Positions 1 to 5,266 of a stretch of 5,694 nt of DNA are shown here, piece by piece. The first letter of the stretch is position 1, and each line of letters starts with the position of its first letter. The notes under the pieces are model-generated. The model did not search any database and was not told the origin of the DNA. It saw nothing but the letters and a program-made list of their open reading frames with translations. Origin of the DNA: Chloroflexia bacterium (GTDB lineage: Bacteria; Chloroflexota; Chloroflexia; Thermomicrobiales; UBA6265). The stretch spans positions 1-5,694 of the forward strand of contig JACCYX010000479.1 of the NCBI GenBank assembly GCA_013696265.1, written 5' to 3'. The translations under genes were made by a program, and so were the position numbers.

Positions 1-318
1 CCGGTCCAGCAGGGCGCCGGCGATGGGCCCGGTGACGAGCACCGGGGCCGCCTGGGCGAAACTGATGATGCCGAGCTTCAGTTCGTCGTCGGTGATCTCG
101 TAGACGAGGTAGCCCATCGCCGTGATTCGGACCCAGACACCGGTGAGCGACAGCGTCATCGCGGACCAGAACCGCAGGTAGAGCGGCGTCTTGAGGGCGC
201 CGAGGGGGCCGCCGTCTGGCTGTTCTCGTTCCCAGACCGGCTCGCCGTTCGGCGCTGGGGGTTCAGGATCGAGCGCGGCCCCGTCGGCTGGCCTCTTCTC
301 GACGGCGGTATCGGTCAC
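1..318 (-). CDS. MFS transporter, N-terminal part (runs off the left edge)
   Basis: This is the first 106 codons of a multi-pass membrane exporter; the rest lies beyond position 1. The frame is open from a GTG at 318-316 to the window edge. Residues 1-43 are hydrophilic and rich in Pro, Glu and Asp (a cytoplasmic N-terminus). Membrane segments follow at about 48-72 (FWSAMTLSLTGVWVRITAMG) and 83-104. The stretch LVYEITDDELKLGIISFAQA and the ending GPIAGALLDR match the region around the loop between helices 2 and 3 of MFS drug or siderophore exporters of the EntS/MFS_3 type, where a G-x-L-x-D-R signature is usual. The substrate cannot be told from this part. The gene is divergent from the secreted hydrolase across 121 bases. 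GTG is chosen because a good ribosome binding site lies 11 bases upstream and no other start fits better. Family is confident; substrate is unknown. Confidence 0.9.
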   Translation of the reverse strand, partial: MTDTAVEKRPADGAALDPEPPAPNGEPVWEREQPDGGPLGALKTPLYLRFWSAMTLSLTGVWVRITAMGYLVYEITDDELKLGIISFAQAAPVLVTGPIAGALLDR

Positions 319-329
319 GAGCGGGTGGA

Positions 330-337
330 TCCTTCCT
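330..337 (-). promoter_or_regulatory. Ribosome binding site of the MFS gene
   Basis: On the minus strand this reads AGGAAGGA and lies 11 bases before the GTG at 318. It supports the GTG as the true start of the transporter. Confidence 0.65.
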
Positions 338-420
338 GGCGTCACACGGTCGATTGGCGGCCCACCTCGTGGAGATCGTGCCGCCCTCGCCTGTCGCCAC
401 GGGGCACTATACGATGGAAC

Positions 421-430
421 AGGGGAGGGG
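421..430 (+). promoter_or_regulatory. Ribosome binding site of the secreted hydrolase
   Basis: The purine run AGGGGAGGGG ends 9 bases before the ATG at 440. It favours that ATG over the in-frame ATG at 455, which would place the run 24 bases away. Confidence 0.65.
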
Positions 431-439
431 CGATAGCTG

Positions 440-1534
440 ATGAAGGAGCGATTCATGCAGGGGTACGGACCGGTTTGCCGCGGCTTCGTGGTGACTACCC
501 TGCTGCTGGTGTTGATTGCCACGATGATGCCGGTCATGGCTTTCGCGGAAGGGATCTCTTCGCCGCCGCAACCGTCCCAGGGGCCGGGCGGTGCCGATTA
601 CCCATTCGCCGAGGTCGTGATCTCGCGCGTGGGTGAGCTGCCTTCGGGCGCGTGGGTCTTCGCGCCGGAAGGCATGTCCGGGTCGGAGCGTTCCCGTGCC
701 CCGGTTGTGCTCTTCCTGCACGGATTTGGGGCGAGTGGTCCGGCGCTATACCGCGGATGGATCACGCACCTGGCGCGGCGCGGCAACATCGTGATCTATC
801 CCGACTACCAGCCAGCGGGGTTCCTCGTTCCTGACCAGTCGGCCTTTGAGGCGAACATGCTCGCCGGTCTGAGGCAGGGGCTCGATGAGGCGCAACTGGC
901 TCCGGCGGCGATCCACGTCGTCGGCCACTCGCTTGGCGGGGTGCTGGGTGTTGCCTACCTTGCCGCCAGTCCGAATGTGGGCTTGCCGCCGGCCCGGAGC
1001 CTGACGGTGGTCGCGCCGGGCGGCTGCCGCACGTGCGGCACGACATCGGGATTCGGCGTGCCGCTGCCGGAGAACCTTCAGCCACCCGGCAACCTGCTGG
1101 TGAACGTCGTCGTCGGGAGCGATGACGCGCTCGTCGGTGATGGCGACGCGCTCGCGATCTGGAGCTTGCTGGACGATGTGCCGACCGGCCAGAAGCGGCT
1201 GATCGAGGTGCGGACCGATCGATATGGCTCGCCGGACCTGATCGCCGACCACCTCTTTCCGCAAGGCGAGAGTATGGGCGGTGGGGTGGATGCCCTGGAC
1301 TGGTACGGTCTATGGCGGCCGCTCGACGGTCTAATTGCCTGCTCCGAGACCGGCACAATGTGCGACATCGCGCTCGGGACTGAAGAGTCGGACCTCTTCA
1401 TGGGCCACTGGAGCGACGGCACACAGGTCATGTTGCCGGTGCCGGTATCCGAACCTCTATCGGACCAATATGACAGGCATGTTGCACACTTTTTGATGGC
1501 TCGCGCTTGTGTGGATCCTGTAGGGGAGGGCTAG
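440..1534 (+). CDS. Secreted alpha/beta-fold hydrolase (esterase or lipase-like)
   Basis: A 364-residue serine hydrolase predicted to be exported. Residues 1-36 form a signal peptide: a basic start (MKERF), a hydrophobic core at about 17-33 and a probable cleavage after AFA at 34-36. The oxyanion-hole strand and turn are VVLFLHGFGASG (89-100), and the nucleophile elbow is GHSLGG (162-167) with Ser164 as nucleophile. The acid is probably Asp228 or Asp229 in VVVGSDDALVGD. The catalytic His is less clear: His271 (ADHLFP) is the best placed, His323 (MGHWSDG) is the alternative. Two close cysteine pairs, Cys196/Cys199 and Cys301/Cys308, could form disulfides outside the cytoplasm. The fold resembles chlorophyllase-like and polyester-esterase relatives; the substrate is not predictable here. 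The last eight residues (CVDPVGEG) are encoded almost wholly by an arm of an inverted repeat, so the natural C-terminus of the ancestor may have been different. The gene appears to be transcribed alone. Confidence 0.9.
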   Translation: MKERFMQGYGPVCRGFVVTTLLLVLIATMMPVMAFAEGISSPPQPSQGPGGADYPFAEVVISRVGELPSGAWVFAPEGMSGSERSRAPVVLFLHGFGASGPALYRGWITHLARRGNIVIYPDYQPAGFLVPDQSAFEANMLAGLRQGLDEAQLAPAAIHVVGHSLGGVLGVAYLAASPNVGLPPARSLTVVAPGGCRTCGTTSGFGVPLPENLQPPGNLLVNVVVGSDDALVGDGDALAIWSLLDDVPTGQKRLIEVRTDRYGSPDLIADHLFPQGESMGGGVDALDWYGLWRPLDGLIACSETGTMCDIALGTEESDLFMGHWSDGTQVMLPVPVSEPLSDQYDRHVAHFLMARACVDPVGEG

Positions 1535-1574
1535 CGAGCCGCTAAACCGTTCTGCGTTACGACATCTTGCTCGC

Positions 1575-1706
1575 GGGCGCCTGTCCAGAGCGCGGCGTGG
1601 GACCCTCCCGAGATGCTGCGTTTCCTCGAATCTGGCAATTGGAGTCGGAGGTTGTGACATGGCGATCGGGCGAGAGGGTCCCACGCTGCGCTCTGGACAG
1701 GCGCCC
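1575..1706. repeat. 33-base inner inverted repeat, 66-base spacer
   Basis: The arms are 1575-1607 and 1674-1706; they pair over 33 bases with a single mismatch. Weaker pairing continues outward for roughly 10-15 bases (TCTTG on each side). The shared core on the right arm (CCACGCTGCGCTCTGGACAG) occurs again at 3445-3464 in the same orientation, which marks it as part of a dispersed repeat family. As RNA it would form a long stem just downstream of the hydrolase gene and could slow 3' decay or end transcription, although no T-run follows. No function is shown by the sequence alone. Confidence 0.8.
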
Positions 1707-1778
1707 ACGGGCCAAGACCTGGTTGCCAAGGTGTCGTTCACGCGCCCGTTGGCCATTTGAACCGACATATTGATCGTA

Positions 1779-1796
1779 ACCACAACATCTTGTGGT
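1779..1796. repeat. Short perfect hairpin
   Basis: ACCACAA-CATC-TTGTGGT has a 7-base stem and a 4-base loop. No T-run follows on either strand, so it is not a standard intrinsic terminator. It lies inside the region bracketed by the 22-base inverted repeat. Confidence 0.45.
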
Positions 1797-1981
1797 GCCC
1801 TGTCCGGGAGACCCGGCGCTGGTTCGACGCCGGAACGCTCGAACGAAGCTTCGATGCCTCGAATCGACCGATTTCCGATCATGCGTTCGGGTTTCCTGCC
1901 ATGACCCTTGCACGGGGCGACTCAAGATCTCTGAATTTGTCGGAACAGATGGCCCGTTGGCCCTCCCCTACAGGATCCACA

Positions 1982-2187
1982 ATGCATGAACACCGCAGCG
2001 AAGTGCAGCAGGCGTTACGAAAATTGAGGTTGGCGCCGTACCCAAATCAATGTGCATCATCCACCCGAAGTCGGCGGTCCAACCGGGCGGCATCACGATC
2101 AAGACGCTAGAGTTAAAGAAATGTATACGCCATGATTGGCGTTGCGGAGTCGTGGCCAGCGCGGCCCTCTAACCGAAAGACAGTACG
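1982..2187. other. Gene-free stretch upstream of the PAP2 gene
   Basis: About 200 bases between the repeat region and the PAP2 start. I find no convincing gene. Short open frames exist on both strands (42 codons plus from 1982, 41 codons minus from 2093), but neither has a ribosome binding site or recognisable content. A 6-base hairpin ACGCCA-TGAT-TGGCGT lies at 2127-2142, about 45 bases before the proposed start, and could be an operator or leader structure. The stretch must carry the PAP2 promoter unless transcription enters from the hydrolase, but no clear -35/-10 pair is visible. Confidence 0.5.
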
Positions 2188-3336
2188 TTGACCGCAACTG
2201 GCGCCATCGTCGAGAGCCACGAGCCCAATTCAGCGAACACGTTTGCGACCAGCCCCGCGATGCAACTCGCCCGCCGGTTTTCGGCCACGTCGTTCGAGGC
2301 GGCGCCAGGTACGGAATCGCCCGCCGCCACCGGCGGTCAGGAGCGGAAGCAGCGACTCTTTCGCTGGCTGGTGTTCGGGATGTTCGTGGCCTACATCGGC
2401 GGGGCGGTGTCGCTTTTCGTCTGGCGCGGCCAATCCTTCCGTCCAGACAACTGGGCACTCTTCCTGCTCATTGGGGCCATCCTGCTGGGCCGGGCCGGAC
2501 CGTTCCTGCGCGATTGGATCCCGTTCGTCCTCCTCGTCTTCGGGTACGAATTCCTGCGCGGCGTGGCGGGCGAATTCGTGACGGGCGGAGAGACGGTGGG
2601 CGATCGCGCGCGGGAGGAATTGCCCAACGTCCGGGTCGAAACCCTCGTTGAGTTCGACATGGCCCTGATGTTCGGGCACGAGGCGGTTTCGACCCTCCAG
2701 GGCTGGCTCTACACGCCGGGCGATCCCCACTGGTGGGATTACCTGGCGCTGATCGTCTACTCGATTCACTTCGGCATCCCGTGCGTGTTCGGCTTCCTGC
2801 TCTGGGTTCATGACAAGGAGCGATTCTGGAGGTTCACGCTCACGCTGTGCTTCATGGCCTACACCGCCTTCGGGTTCTTCCTGCTCTATCCCGCCGCGCC
2901 GCCATGGCTGGCCAACAGCTGGGGTGTCGTGAGCGGCATCGGCTGGCCAGCCGGGTCGGTCACCGCCGCCATCGACGTGGCCCCGATCCGGGCACTCGAC
3001 ACCGTGTCGATCTGGCAGAATACGAGTCCGCACCCGGTGGCCGCCATGCCGTCGCTGCACGCCGCGTTTCCGTGGCTGGTCCTGCTATTCGCGGTGCGGT
3101 ATTACCGTTGGTGGGGATTACTCGCGCTTCCCCACAATGTCGCGCTCTGGTTCTCGGTGGTCTATCTCGCGAACCACTGGGTCGTCGACATCCTGGCCGG
3201 GTTGGCCTGGTCCACCTTGGCGTACGTCGTGATCGATTGGCTCTGGACCCGGCTCGCCAGCGCCCAAGCGGAGCCCACTTCCGGGCGTCAGCCCCGGTTC
3301 GACAGGTCTGCCGGTTCCCCCGGTCCGTTACCCTGA
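2188..3336 (+). CDS. PAP2 superfamily membrane phosphatase/phosphotransferase (PAP2_3, inositolphosphotransferase-like)
   Basis: A 382-residue integral membrane protein of the type-2 phosphatidic acid phosphatase superfamily. Residues 1-55 are hydrophilic; membrane segments lie near 57-79, 88-104, 109-125, 183-207, 212-236, 290-303, 308-328 and 332-353. YPAAPPWLA (234-242), AMPSLHAAFP (286-295, His291) and NHWVVDILAG (329-338, His330 and Asp334) are the diagnostic motifs. The PSLH and H-x3-D residues form the phosphoryl-transfer site of the family, usually facing outside the membrane. The pattern is closest to the PAP2_3 group, which includes inositol phosphorylceramide synthase and related inositolphosphotransferases, so the reaction may be head-group transfer or lipid phosphate hydrolysis. 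Start: TTG at 2188 is the first possible start after an in-frame TAA at 2170; it lacks a good ribosome binding site, and ATG 2260 (residue 25) is the alternative. The stop codon at 3334-3336 falls inside a dispersed repeat. Family is certain; exact substrate is not. Confidence 0.92.
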   Translation: MTATGAIVESHEPNSANTFATSPAMQLARRFSATSFEAAPGTESPAATGGQERKQRLFRWLVFGMFVAYIGGAVSLFVWRGQSFRPDNWALFLLIGAILLGRAGPFLRDWIPFVLLVFGYEFLRGVAGEFVTGGETVGDRAREELPNVRVETLVEFDMALMFGHEAVSTLQGWLYTPGDPHWWDYLALIVYSIHFGIPCVFGFLLWVHDKERFWRFTLTLCFMAYTAFGFFLLYPAAPPWLANSWGVVSGIGWPAGSVTAAIDVAPIRALDTVSIWQNTSPHPVAAMPSLHAAFPWLVLLFAVRYYRWWGLLALPHNVALWFSVVYLANHWVVDILAGLAWSTLAYVVIDWLWTRLASAQAEPTSGRQPRFDRSAGSPGPLP

Positions 3337-4907
3337 GCGGAGAGAAGGGTCCCCGCGCGCAGCGCCAGCGATAGCGCATCCGCCGCAGGCGGACTGATGG
3401 TCCTTGAGACCAGGCGCCGGCGACGCCAGCGAGTGCTTCGCATCCCACGCTGCGCTCTGGACAGGCTCCGTTGGATGCTTCGCTGGCGCTCAGCATGACG
3501 GCGAAAGGGACGGCGCGTATCGGACGCAACCATCTGGACAGTCCCCTGAACCGAACTGGTCGCTCTGCGCGCGGGCCGCTGTCTGCTCCTGGACGCTCCT
3601 TTCTTTGTCTCGCCCGACAGTCGATCCCGTAATCGCGACCACAGGATCAACTGCCAGGGCCGCGGCACGAGTGTCCAGGCAAGCACCAGGAGGTTGAGTG
3701 CGGCCATGAGCCTGATCGTGTCCGACGCAAGCACCAGCAGATTCCAGTCAGGCTCCTCAAGATCGTAGACCCAGACCAGATTGACGAGAAATGTTCCCGT
3801 CAGGACGAACGGCGCGACGAGCATCGGGCGGGAGATCGCGCCGAGCAGGATCGCCAGCACGAGCGCGGGAAAGAGGTATCGTTCGTGGACCCGGGTGGTG
3901 AACAGGAACGATCCCAGCATGGCGGCCAGGCACAGGGTCATGAGCGCCGTGGCGAACGACGCCCGAGACGCCAACCAGAATCCGAACCCGGCGAGGAGAA
4001 GACAGGTGGCAAACCCGGCCACGCCCCATTCCTGGTAAGTCAACGCACCCCACACCACACTGTCGGGAGGTGCGCTCTCGACGCCAATGGGCAGGATCCA
4101 GGCGTTGAATGCCCGCAACGTGGTACCGGTCCACAGGTCGAGCGAGTATTCGAGGCGTTCCACCAGCGACCATTGGGTGGTCAGCGGTGGGACGCCGATC
4201 CCGAACGGGAGGAGCGCGGCGAGCGCGAGCACGGCGGAAGCAAGAAGCGTCAGGCCAATCGTTTGGACGGTCCGCCAGAGGCTCGGCCGCGGCCTGGCGG
4301 TCAGTTCATACAAGACGTAGGCGGCAACCAGGAGCACCAGCAGGATGCCAAATTGCGGTTTGATGAGGATGGCGTAGGTAAGCACTGGTCCAGCGAGCAC
4401 ATATCGGTGCTGGAGAAAGAACACGATCGCCAGCAACGCGAGCGCCATCGACACCGAATCCCACTGTCCCCAGGTCGAAGTGAGGAAGATCGAGGCGGGG
4501 TTGAACATGAACATCGCCGCAGCCGCCAGCCCGGCGCGTGCGTCGCGAATCGATCGCGCGATCGCATAGAGCAGGATTCCGATGGCGCCATCGGCGATTG
4601 CCGGCACGAGCTTGAGCGCCAGGAGAAACTCGAGACCGTCGATATCCCCGTCACCCACGGCCCGAAACGCATTCGCCACGTACCAGAGAATCCACAGGTC
4701 GCCCGGCAAGTGATCCGGTGTGAACGCTTGGTCATAATAGAAGCCGAGCGGCGCTGTCGTCAGGATGTGCGCCCAGTTCCGCATGACCGCGGCGTCGTAT
4801 TCGAAGCTGCCGTACGGGGCGAGCGCGATCCTGACGATGAGTCCGCCGATCACGATCAGGCTGAGCATCAGCGACTGCCGCGAGAACGGGTTTGGGAGGC
4901 TGGTCAC
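3288..4907 (-). CDS. Multi-pass GT-C type glycosyltransferase with repeat-derived C-terminal tail
   Basis: A 539-residue membrane protein resembling the GT-C fold sugar transferases (GT39/GT87-like mannosyltransferase family) that use lipid-phosphate sugars. The first extracytoplasmic loop after helix 1 (13-30) carries the acidic FEYDAAVMRNWA (35-46; Glu36, Asp38), the usual position of the catalytic acid. Further family marks are the loop TPDHLPGDLWILWY (63-76), STWGQWDSVSMALALL (144-159), AILIKPQ (179-185) and TTRVHERYLFPAL (337-349). I count about 11-13 hydrophobic segments up to residue 418. After WSRLRDRLSG (423-432) the sequence turns Arg/Ser-rich; residues about 470-527 are translated from a dispersed repeat and 528-539 are antisense to the PAP2 gene. 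The ancestral protein probably ended near 430-465. Start is GTG 4907 with a ribosome binding site 6 bases away. Acceptor and sugar donor are unknown. Confidence 0.88.
   Translation of the reverse strand: MTSLPNPFSRQSLMLSLIVIGGLIVRIALAPYGSFEYDAAVMRNWAHILTTAPLGFYYDQAFTPDHLPGDLWILWYVANAFRAVGDGDIDGLEFLLALKLVPAIADGAIGILLYAIARSIRDARAGLAAAAMFMFNPASIFLTSTWGQWDSVSMALALLAIVFFLQHRYVLAGPVLTYAILIKPQFGILLVLLVAAYVLYELTARPRPSLWRTVQTIGLTLLASAVLALAALLPFGIGVPPLTTQWSLVERLEYSLDLWTGTTLRAFNAWILPIGVESAPPDSVVWGALTYQEWGVAGFATCLLLAGFGFWLASRASFATALMTLCLAAMLGSFLFTTRVHERYLFPALVLAILLGAISRPMLVAPFVLTGTFLVNLVWVYDLEEPDWNLLVLASDTIRLMAALNLLVLAWTLVPRPWQLILWSRLRDRLSGETKKGASRSRQRPARRATSSVQGTVQMVASDTRRPFRRHAERQRSIQRSLSRAQRGMRSTRWRRRRLVSRTISPPAADALSLALRAGTLLSAQGNGPGEPADLSNRG
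3327..3499. repeat. Composite dispersed repeat between convergent gene ends
   Basis: The two edges are related and inverted. The plus strand at 3327-3352 (CCCTGAGCGG then AGAGAAGGGTCC) and the minus strand at 3499-3473 (TGCTGAGCGCC then AGCGAAGCATCC) agree at about 19-20 of 27 aligned positions. Inside lie a 9-base inverted repeat CGCCAGCGA (3424-3432) with TCGCTGGCG (3480-3488), a hairpin TCCGCC-GCA-GGCGGA (3379-3393), and a 24-base exact match to the right arm of the inner inverted repeat. The element contains the PAP2 stop codon and is read through in the glycosyltransferase frame. Repeats of this general look are spread through several GC-rich genomes, but I cannot confirm copy number here. 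Confidence 0.7.
3443..3466 (+). repeat. Second copy of the 24-base repeat core
   Basis: These 24 bases are identical to 1679-1702, in the same orientation, and match the reverse complement of 1579-1602 with one mismatch. The core therefore occurs three times in the window. Outside the core the flanks differ (ATGC at the left here, GAGGG at the first site), so the core moves between, or is kept in, different contexts. Confidence 0.85.
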
Positions 4908-4913
4908 CGTCTG

Positions 4914-4924
4914 CCTCTCTCTCC
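4914..4924 (-). promoter_or_regulatory. Ribosome binding site of the glycosyltransferase
   Basis: On the minus strand this purine run reads GGAGAGAGAGG and ends 6 bases before the GTG at 4907, which fixes the non-ATG start. Confidence 0.65.
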
Positions 4925-5113
4925 AGAACGACGTGTTTCGGAATTGCGATTGGAGGAGCCTCTCACCACCCGCGGGAGCGACCGTGCATTGGCCATCACT
5001 CTACACCAGTGCGTTCGTGAGAGTTGTGCCTGGGCTCGAAGGGAGTGTGGTGTCGGGTGATTTTGCATGGGCGGCTCACTCTGGAGGGTCATGTACGGCT
5101 GCGGCAGCGAAGC

Positions 5114-5137
5114 GATGCACTCCGCTGACCGTGCATC
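5114..5137. promoter_or_regulatory. 7-base dyad, possible operator
   Basis: GATGCAC-N10-GTGCATC is a perfect dyad with arm centres 17 bases apart, about 130 bases before the DNA glycosylase start. The spacing is compatible with a dimeric regulator, but a dyad of this size can occur by chance. Confidence 0.3.
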
Positions 5138-5168
5138 CATCCGCATTGGAAGCACGAGCACAGATTGG

Positions 5169-5195
5169 CTCAGGAACGCCGTGCAAATTCCTGAG
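5169..5195. promoter_or_regulatory. 8-base dyad, possible operator or hairpin
   Basis: CTCAGGAA-N11-TTCCTGAG is a perfect 8-base inverted repeat about 72 bases before the DNA glycosylase start. No T-run follows, so a terminator is unlikely; a repressor or activator site, or a leader hairpin, is possible. Confidence 0.35.
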
Positions 5196-5244
5196 GCGCA
5201 CCCGCTCTTGAGGACGCCAACGGCCCCAGGCACCTCACAGTATC

Positions 5245-5251
5245 GAAGGAG
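5245..5251 (+). promoter_or_regulatory. Distant ribosome binding site candidate of the DNA glycosylase
   Basis: GAAGGAG is a good match to a Shine-Dalgarno sequence but lies 15 bases before the ATG at 5267, longer than usual. No closer in-frame ATG, GTG or TTG exists between them. Confidence 0.4.
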
Positions 5252-5266
5252 TCACGTCATACCGGC

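Larger units (their letters stand above)
1510..1981. repeat. Region bracketed by a 22-base perfect inverted repeat
   Basis: Positions 1510-1531 (beginning TGTGGATCCTGTAGG) are the exact reverse complement of 1960-1981, 22 of 22 bases. The pair encloses 428 bases with no recognisable gene. The left arm overlaps the end of the hydrolase and the stop codon TAG follows it at 1532-1534. A weak 5-base hairpin (TAGCG-AGC-CGCTA) sits at 1532-1544. Inside lie a second, longer inverted repeat (1575-1706) and a small hairpin (1779-1796). I see no matching short target duplications outside the arms and no transposase. It could be a non-autonomous mobile element (MITE-like) or two separately inserted copies of a dispersed repeat in opposite orientation. 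Confidence 0.7.
4908..5266. other. Gene-free divergent region between glycosyltransferase and DNA glycosylase
   Basis: About 359 bases separate two divergent starts, so both promoters should lie here. Open frames cross it (for example a minus frame of 109 codons that ends at 4904, overlapping the GTG start by four bases), but their sequences show no domain, no membrane pattern and no recognisable homology, and I do not call them. The ten bases GACCGTGCAT occur twice (4980-4989 and 5127-5136). Two dyads, listed separately, are the only clear structures. I could not pick out a convincing -35/-10 pair on either strand. Confidence 0.5.

Noticed and set aside
404..413. TATACG as a -10 box for the hydrolase
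   Set aside because: It matches four of six consensus bases, but no acceptable -35 lies 16-18 bases upstream, and it would place the transcript start almost on the ribosome binding site.
1801..1845. A possible tRNA T-arm (GGTTCGA within CCGGCG...CGCCGG)
   Set aside because: The loop is nine bases and not seven, and no acceptor, D or anticodon arm can be drawn around it.
1510..1981. A CRISPR array
   Set aside because: The repeats are inverted and too few, with no regular spacing and no cas gene.
1968..2093. A 41-residue minus-strand frame (MPPGWTADFGWMMHIDLG...) ending in the 22-base repeat arm, as a gene remnant
   Set aside because: There is no ribosome binding site, no recognisable family, and the end is simply the repeat sequence; too short to support a call.
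1757..2110. A 117-codon plus-strand open frame in the repeat-rich gap
   Set aside because: It crosses the repeat arm and hairpins, shows no domain or start signal, and has an Arg/Ser-rich composition typical of chance frames in GC-rich DNA.
2230..3060. A 276-codon minus-strand open frame
   Set aside because: It is antisense to the PAP2 gene, which carries the PSLH and H-x3-D motifs; the minus product is His/Arg/Glu-rich with no domain.
3885..5060. A 391-codon plus-strand open frame
   Set aside because: It is antisense to the glycosyltransferase, whose motifs and membrane segments are clear; its product is charged and low in complexity.
4904..5233. A 109-codon minus-strand open frame overlapping the glycosyltransferase start by four bases
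   Set aside because: The overlap looks operon-like, but the product has no recognisable content or good start signal and differs in composition from the real genes here.
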